42,397 nucleotides of DNA from Candidatus Mailhella merdavium (lineage in GTDB: Bacteria > Desulfobacterota > Desulfovibrionia > Desulfovibrionales > Desulfovibrionaceae), in the NCBI GenBank assembly GCA_019119045.1, contig DWXS01000008.1:1-42397 (forward strand), given 5' to 3'. The notes under the pieces were generated by a model, which worked only from the letters and a program-made list of their open reading frames with translations, was not told the origin of the DNA and did not search any database. Position 1 is the stretch's first letter. Each line of letters starts with the position of its first letter. The position numbers and the translations under genes were made by a program. Positions 1 through 8,550 of this stretch are shown here, piece after piece.

Positions 1-369
1 ACACCCCGCGCCCATTGTCCCCCGCCGAAAACCCCGCCCGAAGGCCCCGGAACCTCCCGCCGAAAACCCCGCACGCGCCGATGATTCCGCCGCTTCTCAC
101 GGAGACCTCCGCCGGAACTCCGCAAAGCTCCCGCCGGAACCGATCTTCCGCACCTTCCCGCGAAGGCCCCCGTCGCTCTCCTCCACAGGTTCCCCCGCCG
201 ACCTCCGGACGACAAAAAGCGCGCCCCCGCGCAACGGGAACGCGCCCCGGACACAAGAGGGACACAAGATGAAGGCAAGCCGTAAACAGGAGGGCACGAC
301 AGGCCCTGTCAGCCTTGCCGCGCCCTCGCTTCTTGCCTTTATTTGTCGCCTGTCGGCCTGAGTTGTCGT
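1..369. other. GC-rich non-coding stretch at left edge
   Basis: No gene is supported here. The plus strand is C-rich and low in complexity. A 17-bp word (CCCGCCGAAAACCCCGC) occurs at 21-37 and again at 56-72, a 35-bp period. Short Pro/Arg-rich open frames are present on both strands but lack ribosome sites and look like compositional artefacts. A 13-bp palindrome (GACAGG-C-CCTGTC) lies at 298-310, downstream of the RSH stop on the minus strand. It has no T-run, so I do not call it a terminator. Confidence 0.6.
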
Positions 370-2859
370 CTACATATCGTCGGAGGAACCGCGCGACACT
401 TCCACAACGCCGGGAACGCCGCGCAGTTTTTCGATGCTCTGATACAGATGCACGGCGTCGCGCACTTCGACGGTAAAGTCCATTTCCGCCCGACCGTCGA
501 CCATGGAGTACACCTGAAGGGAATCGATATTGATGTCCTGCTCATAGAGCGCGCGGGTGAGGCTGGCAAGCAGACCTTTCTCGTTCTTCCCGATAAGATG
601 GATCTTTGCGGGGAAGGGTTTGCTTTCCTGATTGCTCCAGTTCGCGGAGATCAGGCGTTCCGGCTCGAGATTCTGCACGTTGGGGCAGTCGAGCGTATGG
701 ATGATGACGCCCCTGCCCCTGCTGATGAATCCCACGACGGCATCGCCGGGGACGGGGTTGCAGCAGCGGGCGAAGTGTATGAGCGTATCGTCCAGGCCCT
801 GAATGATGATGCCCTCGGAAGACTTACGGGAAGGGGTATCCTTGGGCACGGGGGCTATGGGACTTTCTTCCTCCTGCGGTCTGGTCAGGGCGATGAAGCG
901 GTTGAGAACCTTGCGCGGGGTGATGCGCGCATATCCGACGGCGGCATAGAGATCTTCCAGAGAGTTCAGGGAATATTCCGGAAGCAGCAGTTGCAGGGTT
1001 CCGTCCTTGGCGGCCTTGCCGGCGTTGACGCCGAGCTTTCGGCCTTCCTTTTCCAGCATGTCCTTGCCGAGTTCGACGGCGCGGGTGCGTTCTTCCGTGC
1101 GGATATAGTGCTGGATGCGGCTGCGGGCCTTGGCGGTTTTGACGAGCTTGAGCCAGTCCCGGCTGGGCTGACGGTTCTTGTCGGTGATGATTTCCACGGT
1201 ATCGCCGCTGACAAGGGGGGTGGACAGCGGCATGAGCTTGCCGTTGATCTTCGCCCCCACGCAGTGCGAACCGATGTCGGAGTGAATGAGAAAGGCGAAA
1301 TCAAGGGGAGTCGCGCCCTCGGGGAGCTGCTTGACCGCGCCCCGCGGGGTGAAGACATAGACCTCATCCTTAAAGAGATCCATGCGCAGCGACTGCATGA
1401 ACTCCTTGGAATCCGATTCGTCCCGCTGCCGGTCGAGCAGATCTCTCAGCCATTCGAATTGCGGCATGTCCCGCATGTTCATGGCGTGATGCCGCTCCTT
1501 GTACATCCAGTGAGAAGCGACGCCGTGTTCGGCAAGATTGTTCATCTCTTCCGTGCGGATCTGGATTTCCACCCTTTCGCCTTCCGGCCCGATGACCGTG
1601 CTGTGCAGGCTCTGATAGCCGTTGGCCTTGGGCATGGAGATATAATCCTTGAAACGCCCGGGAACCGGCTTCCAGAGAGCATGCACAAGCCCGAGTACGG
1701 CATAGCAGTCCCTCAGCTCGTTCACGATGACCCGGAAGGCAATGATGTCGTGCATTTCGTCAAGGGTGGTGCCCTGCTGCTGCATCTTGCGGTAAATGCT
1801 GTAGATCTGCTTGATGCGCCCGAACACGCGCCCCTTGATGCCGTTTTCATCCATGATGCCGCGTATCTTGTCGATAACCTTGGAAATGAGCTGCCGCTCC
1901 TCCATCCTGTTCTCTTCAAGCCAGCTTGTGATGTGCGCATACACGTCCGGCTTGAGATAGCGGAAACTCAGATCCTCCAGCTCCTGCTTGATCAGATGCA
2001 GACCAAGCCTGTTCGCCAGCGGCGCATAAATGTCCATGGTCTCCCGGGCAATGGCAAGCTGCTTGTGCGGCTTCTGAAACTGCAAGGTGCGCATGTTGTG
2101 CTGACGGTCCGCCAGCTTGACTATGGGCACCCGGATGTCGTGCGACATGGCAAGGATCATCTTGCGGATGTTTTCCGCCTGCGCCTCTTCCTTGGTGTCG
2201 AAGGTCATCTGACTGATTTTCGTGACGCCGTCGACGATATCCGCCACCTGCTCGCCGAACTCCGCTTCAAGCTCGTCGATGGACGCGCTCGTGTCCTCAA
2301 CGGTGTCGTGCAGCAGCCCGGCCGCAATGGTATGCTCGTCAAAGCCCATCTGCGCCAGCGTCAGAGCCACGGACGCGGGGTGCATCATGTACGGCTCGCC
2401 GGAAAGACGCATCTGCCCCGCATGGGCGGCGGCGGCATAATCATAGGCCTTGCGCACCATGGCTTCATCCGCGCCGGGATGATGGTGCAGCATGGCATGA
2501 ACAATCTCGTCGGCCTGCGGCATGCTGCCGCGCTTGTGATGCGCCGCCGAAGCGTCTTTAGCCCCCGCCGGATTCACCACGCCCGTCACAAGCGTCGCGC
2601 CCGCCGCAGTCCCGGGAGCCGCCGCGCCCGCCGTCTCATCCGCCGCGCCGCCGGAGAGCGTCGTCTGATTTGTTGCGCCGCCGGGAGCCGCGTCGGAACT
2701 TCCCGCGTTTGCCGCCCCGGATTCCGCGCCCGTCGCGTCGGAATCCGTTGTCGGATGTGCTTTTTCCGGGGATGATTCCGCCGGAGTCGTCGCAGAAGGC
2801 CCCGCAGACGTCGCCGGAGCCGGAGAGGGATTCAGTTCCTGAGTGCGAAGCTTGTTCAT
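370..2859 (-). CDS. Bifunctional (p)ppGpp synthetase/hydrolase (RelA/SpoT homologue)
   Basis: Makes and degrades the stringent-response alarmone (p)ppGpp in the cytoplasm. The 829-residue product has all long-RSH domains. The HD hydrolase domain carries an intact H184-D185 in LLHDTVEDT. The synthetase domain has the R-F-K-D loop at 402-405, the RxKD form seen in bifunctional Rel/SpoT rather than the ExDD of monofunctional RelA, and EIQIRT at 431-436. A TGS domain lies at about 499-560, a zinc-finger/conserved-cysteine region holds FARCCNPVPGD near 705, and a C-terminal ACT domain follows. Residues 1-112 are a low-complexity Ala/Pro/Gly/Thr extension not usual for the family. An internal ATG at 2523 (M113) sits where family proteins normally begin, but it has no ribosome site, whereas 2859 is preceded by AAGGTGA at good spacing, so I keep 2859. 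The gene starts 11 bases after the solute-binding protein stop, so the two are probably co-transcribed. Confidence 0.95.
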   Translation of the reverse strand: MNKLRTQELNPSPAPATSAGPSATTPAESSPEKAHPTTDSDATGAESGAANAGSSDAAPGGATNQTTLSGGAADETAGAAAPGTAAGATLVTGVVNPAGAKDASAAHHKRGSMPQADEIVHAMLHHHPGADEAMVRKAYDYAAAAHAGQMRLSGEPYMMHPASVALTLAQMGFDEHTIAAGLLHDTVEDTSASIDELEAEFGEQVADIVDGVTKISQMTFDTKEEAQAENIRKMILAMSHDIRVPIVKLADRQHNMRTLQFQKPHKQLAIARETMDIYAPLANRLGLHLIKQELEDLSFRYLKPDVYAHITSWLEENRMEERQLISKVIDKIRGIMDENGIKGRVFGRIKQIYSIYRKMQQQGTTLDEMHDIIAFRVIVNELRDCYAVLGLVHALWKPVPGRFKDYISMPKANGYQSLHSTVIGPEGERVEIQIRTEEMNNLAEHGVASHWMYKERHHAMNMRDMPQFEWLRDLLDRQRDESDSKEFMQSLRMDLFKDEVYVFTPRGAVKQLPEGATPLDFAFLIHSDIGSHCVGAKINGKLMPLSTPLVSGDTVEIITDKNRQPSRDWLKLVKTAKARSRIQHYIRTEERTRAVELGKDMLEKEGRKLGVNAGKAAKDGTLQLLLPEYSLNSLEDLYAAVGYARITPRKVLNRFIALTRPQEEESPIAPVPKDTPSRKSSEGIIIQGLDDTLIHFARCCNPVPGDAVVGFISRGRGVIIHTLDCPNVQNLEPERLISANWSNQESKPFPAKIHLIGKNEKGLLASLTRALYEQDINIDSLQVYSMVDGRAEMDFTVEVRDAVHLYQSIEKLRGVPGVVEVSRGSSDDM

Positions 2860-2870
2860 GCGTCACCTTT

Positions 2871-4790
2871 TTACCGTTGCAGTGCCTTGGGAACCCACCA
2901 GCGATCGAAGTTATAGCTTATACCGGCCGGAGCCGGTTCAATACCGCGGAATCTGGCCTGCACCATGGGCAGGGCATAGGGCACATACAGGAAAAGATAG
3001 GGCTGATCCTCGTGCAGAATTTCCTGAAAGCGGTCATACATGCGCTTTCTTGCGGCGCGATCGGCGGTAGCTCTTGCCTGTTCAAGGAGGCTGTCGACTT
3101 CTTCGTTACGGTAATGAACAAAATTCAGTCCGTTTTCGGAAATGGCGGAGGAGTGCCACACGTCGAATATATCGGGGTCGTCAAGAATATTCCAGGCCAG
3201 AATGAGGGCGTCGAAGCGGCCGGGATGCACGAATTCCTTGAGGAAGGCCGCCCATTCCACGGTACGGATGGACACCTGAACGCCGATGGCCTTGAACTGC
3301 TGCTGCAATATGGTTGCGACCTTGATCCGCTCGTTGTTCCCCTGATTCACAAGGATGGTGAAGCGGAAGGGCAGTCCCTCCCTGTACAGCACGCCGTCCT
3401 CGCCGGGCAGCCAGCCTGCCTCGGCAAGCAGGGCGCGGGCCTTTTCCGGGTCGAAGGGATAGGGCTTCACCCTGTCGTTATACACCCAGGTACCGGGCTT
3501 GTAGGGGCCTATGGTGCTTTCGCCCATACCCCACAGCGCGCCCTTGATGATGTCCTCGCGCTTCACCGCCATGGAGAGGGCCTGACGAACCCTGCGATCC
3601 TTAAAGAGCGGACTTTCCAGATTGAAGCCGAGATAGGTATAGCCTGCGGAAAGATATTTGTATTTTTTCCATTCCCGATCCCATTCCGGGCCGGAGGTCT
3701 GGCGCAGATACTGCTGCGGGGTCAGACCGAGGAAGTCGATTTTCCCCGCCCGGGCTTCCAGAAAGATGGTCGAAAGGTCGGGAATGATGCGGTAGACCAC
3801 TTCGTCCAGATAGGGCCGCCCCTTGAAATAACGCTCGTTGGCTTCCAGCACGATGCGGCTGCCGCTTTCCCATGATTTCAGTTTGAAGGGGCCTGCGCCT
3901 ATGGGATTGCGCGCAAAGGAGGTGGTGACGATATCCTGCCCCTCAAGAATGTGCCGGGGCAGAATGGGGTGCATCCAGGTTATCGCAGCCCGCGCATAGG
4001 GCGCGTCGTAGCGGACTTCAAAACTCAGCGGGCCTGTCTGCCTGTATTCCTTAACATTGAGAAAGTCCGCCGCGTAGGCCGTCGGCGTTTTCGGGTCGGT
4101 CATCAGATTGTAGGTGAAGGTCACGTCGTCCGCCGTAAGCGGCGCGCCGTCCTGCCACTTCAAATCGTCCCGCAGCTTGAAGCGCATGAAGCAGCCGTCT
4201 TCGGAAACTTCCCACTCCTCCGCCGCGAGCTTCACAATTTCCAGATCCCTGTTGTATTCGAGCGGAGCCGTGTACAGCAGCGCGGCCACTTCCTGAGAGG
4301 CCGAATCCGAGGCAAGATAGGGGATCAGGTTGGAAGGCTCCCCGATGCTGCCCATGAGAATACGCCCGCCGAAGTCGGGTTTCCGCTCCGAAGAATCCGC
4401 CCCCGCCGCAGCGGAAGAATCAGCCCCGTTCTCCGCGGCAGGAAGCGCGCTCCCGGCCTCGGCAGGAGCGTCCGTGACAGCCGTCCCTTCCTCTGTCCCC
4501 GCCGTGCCGGACTCCGCCTCCGGAGCAAATTCCGCCGCAGCGGCCCCTTTCTCCGCAGCCGGGGAGTCCGTCCTCTCTGCTGCCGTCAGTTCCGCCGGGG
4601 CCGGCCCCGTCACGGCGTCGGAGCCTTTCTGAACCGGAAGCGGCGCGGAGGCCGAATCGGAAAGTTCCGCGGCATGAAGTCCGGAGCTTCCCGTCGCGAC
4701 GGTCAGACAGAGGGCGGCCGGAAGCGCGACGCACAGGCCGGAAAGCAGGAATCCCAACATTCCGAGGATACGAAATGAAAAAATACGCAT
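2871..4790 (-). CDS. ABC transporter solute-binding protein, family 5 (peptide/nickel type)
   Basis: Periplasmic receptor that delivers a ligand, probably peptide, to an ABC importer. With the start at 4790 it has 639 residues. The N-terminus (MRIFSFRILGMLGF and a long hydrophobic core ending near LHAAELS) is a signal peptide. A low-complexity Ala/Glu/Ser/Pro linker of roughly 90 residues follows. The SBP_bac_5 fold then starts at about residue 130 with GGRILMGSIGEPSNLIPYLA and the typical LKWQDGAPLTADDVTFTYN motif. No permease or ATPase genes lie nearby, so the partner and ligand are unknown. The frame is open to an ATG at 4835, but that would put extra residues before the signal peptide and has no ribosome site. 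The 4790 start has only a distant AAGGGGGGTGA, so the start is uncertain. It precedes the RSH gene by 11 bases in the same direction. Confidence 0.88.
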   Translation of the reverse strand: MRIFSFRILGMLGFLLSGLCVALPAALCLTVATGSSGLHAAELSDSASAPLPVQKGSDAVTGPAPAELTAAERTDSPAAEKGAAAAEFAPEAESGTAGTEEGTAVTDAPAEAGSALPAAENGADSSAAAGADSSERKPDFGGRILMGSIGEPSNLIPYLASDSASQEVAALLYTAPLEYNRDLEIVKLAAEEWEVSEDGCFMRFKLRDDLKWQDGAPLTADDVTFTYNLMTDPKTPTAYAADFLNVKEYRQTGPLSFEVRYDAPYARAAITWMHPILPRHILEGQDIVTTSFARNPIGAGPFKLKSWESGSRIVLEANERYFKGRPYLDEVVYRIIPDLSTIFLEARAGKIDFLGLTPQQYLRQTSGPEWDREWKKYKYLSAGYTYLGFNLESPLFKDRRVRQALSMAVKREDIIKGALWGMGESTIGPYKPGTWVYNDRVKPYPFDPEKARALLAEAGWLPGEDGVLYREGLPFRFTILVNQGNNERIKVATILQQQFKAIGVQVSIRTVEWAAFLKEFVHPGRFDALILAWNILDDPDIFDVWHSSAISENGLNFVHYRNEEVDSLLEQARATADRAARKRMYDRFQEILHEDQPYLFLYVPYALPMVQARFRGIEPAPAGISYNFDRWWVPKALQR

Positions 4791-4924
4791 AAAAAGTTCA
4801 TAACATAGTTCACCCCCCTTGAAAACTACCGTCATATGTACTAGTGTACAATTATTGTAATATTTAAGGCCCTCTGTTTCAGAGGGTCTTTAAGCCGTAA
4901 CCCTCGCAGAAGAGGTCCGTTGTT
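4791..4924. promoter_or_regulatory. Divergent promoter region between solute-binding protein and helicase
   Basis: AT-rich patch between divergent genes. A palindrome TGTAC-TAGT-GTACA lies at 4837-4850. Toward the helicase, TTGAAA (4819-4824) is followed after 17 bases by TAGTGT. Toward the binding protein, TTGTAC precedes TAGTTT by 17 bases. Both pairs overlap the palindrome, so a single bound protein could affect both directions. This is pattern matching only. Confidence 0.3.
4866..4890 (+). promoter_or_regulatory. Leader hairpin upstream of the helicase
   Basis: An 11-bp stem with one G-U pair (AAGGCCCTCTG / CAGAGGGTCTT) and a TTT loop, ending 34 bases before the helicase start. It is followed by only a short T stretch (TCTTTAAG), so it could be a weak attenuator or an mRNA-stability element rather than a true terminator. 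Confidence 0.4.
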
Positions 4925-7900
4925 ATGAATCGCCGAGAGGAACTGGCCGCCCGCAACCTGACCCAGAAATACATTGACGGTACGCTGCCGGAATATATTG
5001 CCGATTTCGGGAGGCAGATACTGGCCGAAGGAGGCGTCGGGAAATTCACTCTGCGGGAGGAAGAGGAAGTCTGGACGGCCGAAGCCACGGTTCAGGGGGA
5101 AGACTTTCAGGCCTACCGACCGGTGCTGACCGTCAACTTTCGGGATCAGCGCGTGGACGGCGCGTGCAACTGCATGGAAGCTTTCAACGGGCCCTGCCGC
5201 CACATTGCGGCGGTAGCGCAGAAGCTGGTATCCTCGATTGCCGCTTCGGAAGGTGAGCCGGAAGAGGAAGCCAAGCCGAAAGAGGAATGGCGTCAGAGCT
5301 TCCGCAGTTTTTTCAGCGGCACCTTCGAGCCGGAAACGGGGCGTCATTATTTTCTGTTCCGCTTCTATCCCGAGCCGGGTCGTCTTTCGGTAGCCTTTTT
5401 CCGTGCGCGTCAGAACAAGACCGGCCTGTCCTCCGTCCGGCAGGAAATCACGCTCGAGCATATTCTGCGCAATCCGGAGTGGTGCGAACATTCTCCCGAG
5501 CTGCCGCAGGTAGCGCGTCAGATAGCGCAGTATCTGGACTATTACGGCCACCGCGTGGAAATTCCCGACGGGCTTCTTTCCTGGTTTTTCTGGGCCATAC
5601 GCAACGAGGATTATCTGTACTGGCAGGATACGGAAATACCCTGCCGCATCGAAAGTTCGCCCATGGCCCTCAAGCTCAAGCCCACGCTGGACGAGGAAGG
5701 CCTGCGCTTTGACGTGATGCTCCAGCGGGAGGGCAAACAGCCCTTCTCCATCGTGGACGACAGCGACGACGAGGGGGAAGCAAACGCGCCTCACCGCGAA
5801 TGCGCCACGTTCCACGGGCAGATGCCGCTGTGGGTCTGCTGGAATCAGGGTTTCTATCCCGTCCAGACCTGCCTGAATCATGAGGTCATTCAGTCGCTGG
5901 TGCATAACGGCCCGCTGATCCCGCAGGAAGACATTTCGGAATTTCTGGACAGGGTATGGACGCGCCTGCCCTCGTCGGAACTGTACGAGCAGGACGAATT
6001 TCTCAAAATCATGGAACCCGCCTTCCAGCCGGCGACGTATAATCCCAAGCTCTTCCTCGACGAGGAGGGCAGTCTGCTCACGCTGGAAGTCCAGAACATT
6101 TATGAAACGGTACACGGCGAGTTCACCCTGCCCGGCCCCAATCCCGATTTCCAGACCGGCAGTTATGTCTTTGAAGGCAAAACCTTCCTGATCCGGCGGG
6201 ATCAGACGGAAGAATCCTCGCTGATCACGCAGCTTGCCGACATGCGCTTCCAGCCGCGCAGCAGCAAACTCTGGTTCATGGAGCCGGAAGAGGCCATTGC
6301 CTTCCTGCTGGATTCCTACCCCACCCTTGTGGAAAACTGGCGCGTGTACGGCGAGGCCACCCTGTCGCGCTACAAGGTGCGCGCCTCCACGCCCGTGGTC
6401 AACGCCAGCATCGAAAGCAACGAAAAGGACAAGTGGTTCTCCCTCGACATACAGGTGGATTACGACGGCCAGAGCCTGCCGCTGGAACGCATCTGGAAAG
6501 CCTGGCTCAAGGGCAAGCGTTACGTCCAGCTCAAGGACGGCTCCTATGCCAGCCTGCCGGAATCCTGGCTGGAAAAGCTCGCGCACAAGCTCAAGGTACT
6601 CGGCCTCGATCCGGCCAGACCGCCGAAACGCCAGTTCAAGCAGTACGAAGCGCCCGTGCTGGACAGCCTGCTGGAAGATCTTCCCGCCGCGCAGGAAGAT
6701 TCCTTCTGGAGCAAACTGCGGGAAAGCATACGCAACTTCCAGGAAGTCAAGCAGGTTCCCATGCCGAAGGGGCTTACGGCAGAGCTGCGTCCCTATCAGC
6801 TTCAGGGCGTTTCCTATCTGAACTTCCTCAACGAATACGGCTTCGGCGGCATCCTTGCCGACGAAATGGGCCTCGGCAAAACCATACAGACGCTGGCCTT
6901 CATCCAGCACATGGTCAACAACGGCGCAAAAGGCCCGAACCTGATCGTCGTTCCCACCTCCGTACTCCCCAACTGGGATCGGGAAGCGTCCAAATTCGTG
7001 CCGCACCTTTCCCGGGTCATCGTCTACGGAACCCGGCGGGAAAACATCTTCCGCAAAATTGCGGACGCCGATCTGGTCATCACGACCTACGCCCTGCTGC
7101 GCCGGGATCTTGAAGAGCTGGAACAGCACAATTTCAACGCCATCATTCTGGACGAAGCCCAGAACATCAAAAACCCCAACACCATCACGGCCCGCTCGGT
7201 ACGCAATATCCGCGCAGGCATGAAACTCTGCCTTTCCGGCACGCCCATAGAAAACAACCTCTTCGAGCTGTGGAGTCTGTTCGAGTTCCTCATGCCCGGC
7301 TTCCTCGGAAGCCAGCACGCCTTTCAGCGCGGCGTGATCAAACCCATTAAGGAAGGCGACGCCGAAACGCTGGAATACCTCCGCTCCCGCGTCAAACCCT
7401 TCATCCTGCGCCGTACGAAATCGGAAGTCGTCAAGGATCTTCCGCCGAAAATCGAAAGCGTCACCTACTGCGCCCTTGCGGAAGAACAGGCCGAACTCTA
7501 CGCCGCCCTCGCCCGCAAACTGCGCGATCAGGTGCTGGCCGACGTCGAGGAAAAAGGCATGGCCAAGAGTCAGATGTCCATCCTCGACGCCCTGCTCAAG
7601 CTGCGGCAGATCTGCTGCCACCCCAAACTGCTCAAAATGGACATGCCCGGCTTCAATTCCAATATGGTTTCCGGAAAGTTCGAAGCCTTCAAGGACATGA
7701 TCCTCGATATCGTGGAAGAAGGACACAAGGTTCTCGTCTTCTCCCAGTTCGTCCAGATGCTCCAGCAAATCCGCGGCTGGCTCCAGATGACGGACATCCC
7801 CTTCTGCTATCTGGACGGCTCCAGCAAGGACAGACTCGAACAGGTGGATCGCTTCAACAACAATCCGGATATCCCCATTTTCCTCATCTCGCTCAAGGCA

Positions 7901-8176
7901 GGCGGCACAGGCCTCAACCTCACCAGCGCGGATTACGTCATCCATTACGACCCCTGGTGGAACCCCGCCGTGGAAAGCCAGGCCACAGACAGAGCCCACC
8001 GCATAGGGCAGGCCCGTCAGGTCTTCTCCTACAAGCTGATCTGCCAGAATACGGTGGAAGAAAAAATCCTCAAACTTCAGGATATGAAACGGGGCGTCGC
8101 CGAAGCCGTCATCCCCGGACAAGATTCCTGGAAATCCCTGACGCGGGAAGATCTGGAAATGCTCTTCGAAGTCTGA
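4925..8176 (+). CDS. SNF2/RapA-type DEAD/DEAH helicase with N-terminal SWIM zinc finger
   Basis: A Swi2/Snf2-family ATPase that probably translocates on DNA and remodels protein-DNA complexes; the specific bacterial role is not known. The 1083-residue product has a SWIM zinc site C81-x-C83-x7-C91-x-H93. A long middle region of about 500 residues follows that I cannot assign beyond this architecture. The SNF2 core comes next: Walker A ILADEMGLGKT near 645-653, DEAQ at 743-746, CLSGTPIENNLFELWSLFEF near 763, and the C-terminal helicase half with GGTGLNLTSADYVIHYDPWW and QATDRAHRIGQ near 1018. The ATG at 4925 has AGAGGT upstream. It is divergent from the binding protein/RSH pair and has no partner gene such as a methyltransferase or nuclease, so I see no sign of a defence locus. 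The long open frame on the opposite strand is a codon-bias shadow. Confidence 0.93.
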   Translation: MNRREELAARNLTQKYIDGTLPEYIADFGRQILAEGGVGKFTLREEEEVWTAEATVQGEDFQAYRPVLTVNFRDQRVDGACNCMEAFNGPCRHIAAVAQKLVSSIAASEGEPEEEAKPKEEWRQSFRSFFSGTFEPETGRHYFLFRFYPEPGRLSVAFFRARQNKTGLSSVRQEITLEHILRNPEWCEHSPELPQVARQIAQYLDYYGHRVEIPDGLLSWFFWAIRNEDYLYWQDTEIPCRIESSPMALKLKPTLDEEGLRFDVMLQREGKQPFSIVDDSDDEGEANAPHRECATFHGQMPLWVCWNQGFYPVQTCLNHEVIQSLVHNGPLIPQEDISEFLDRVWTRLPSSELYEQDEFLKIMEPAFQPATYNPKLFLDEEGSLLTLEVQNIYETVHGEFTLPGPNPDFQTGSYVFEGKTFLIRRDQTEESSLITQLADMRFQPRSSKLWFMEPEEAIAFLLDSYPTLVENWRVYGEATLSRYKVRASTPVVNASIESNEKDKWFSLDIQVDYDGQSLPLERIWKAWLKGKRYVQLKDGSYASLPESWLEKLAHKLKVLGLDPARPPKRQFKQYEAPVLDSLLEDLPAAQEDSFWSKLRESIRNFQEVKQVPMPKGLTAELRPYQLQGVSYLNFLNEYGFGGILADEMGLGKTIQTLAFIQHMVNNGAKGPNLIVVPTSVLPNWDREASKFVPHLSRVIVYGTRRENIFRKIADADLVITTYALLRRDLEELEQHNFNAIILDEAQNIKNPNTITARSVRNIRAGMKLCLSGTPIENNLFELWSLFEFLMPGFLGSQHAFQRGVIKPIKEGDAETLEYLRSRVKPFILRRTKSEVVKDLPPKIESVTYCALAEEQAELYAALARKLRDQVLADVEEKGMAKSQMSILDALLKLRQICCHPKLLKMDMPGFNSNMVSGKFEAFKDMILDIVEEGHKVLVFSQFVQMLQQIRGWLQMTDIPFCYLDGSSKDRLEQVDRFNNNPDIPIFLISLKAGGTGLNLTSADYVIHYDPWWNPAVESQATDRAHRIGQARQVFSYKLICQNTVEEKILKLQDMKRGVAEAVIPGQDSWKSLTREDLEMLFEV

Positions 8177-8550
8177 TCCCCGCGCCGGAAAGAGGCGGGA
8201 GCCGCTCTCCCCGTCGGCCCCGCCTCTCCCCCCTGCTGCGGGGAACTCCGCGCTTGCCGGACTTCCCCGCACAGCTTCTCTCCCCTCCTCCCTCCGCCGT
8301 CCTGCTTCCCCCTTGTGCCGCGCCCCTGCCTCCTCCGGCACAACTCCTCCCGTCCGCCTGCCGACAAAAAAATGACGCCTGAAGCACACTGTTCAGGCGT
8401 CATATCTTTGGAGTAAGGGCCTACTCGCAACAACCTATAAAAAGCGACTCCCCGGAAGAGGGATTCCCTCCGAGATTCCCTCCGGAAAGGTCACACGAAA
8501 GAACGGACTTCAGCCGGCAGGGAGATATTGCCGGATCTGCTGCCCGACAC
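8177..8550. other. Convergent intergenic region (helicase / moeA)
   Basis: Non-coding. A GC-rich hairpin follows the helicase at 8191-8227 (AGAGGCGGG / CCCGCCTCT with inner GCCG/CGGC) but has no T-run. A C-rich low-complexity stretch runs to about 8360, then the moeA terminator (listed separately). A two-copy 12-bp tandem (GATTCCCTCCGA, GATTCCCTCCGG) starts at 8462, and a small hairpin CCGGCA/TGCCGG lies near 8514-8534. Confidence 0.6.
8365..8403 (-). terminator. Intrinsic terminator of the moeA pair
   Basis: Perfect 12-bp stem (ATGACGCCTGAA at 8372-8383 with TTCAGGCGTCAT at 8392-8403) and an 8-base loop. Read on the minus strand it is followed by seven T's (the A-run at 8365-8371). It lies about 150 bases after the stop of the MoeA-PBP gene. 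Read on the plus strand the tail is only ATCTTT, so it may also stop helicase transcription weakly. Confidence 0.85.

Noticed and set aside
343-2775. Long open frame on the plus strand opposite the RSH gene
   Set aside because: No ribosome site or recognisable domain; it is the shadow of a GC-rich gene with strong third-position bias. The opposite strand carries all RSH motifs.
4841-8389. 1182-residue open frame opposite the helicase
   Set aside because: Low-complexity, domain-free product and no ribosome site; the plus strand has the complete SNF2 motif series.
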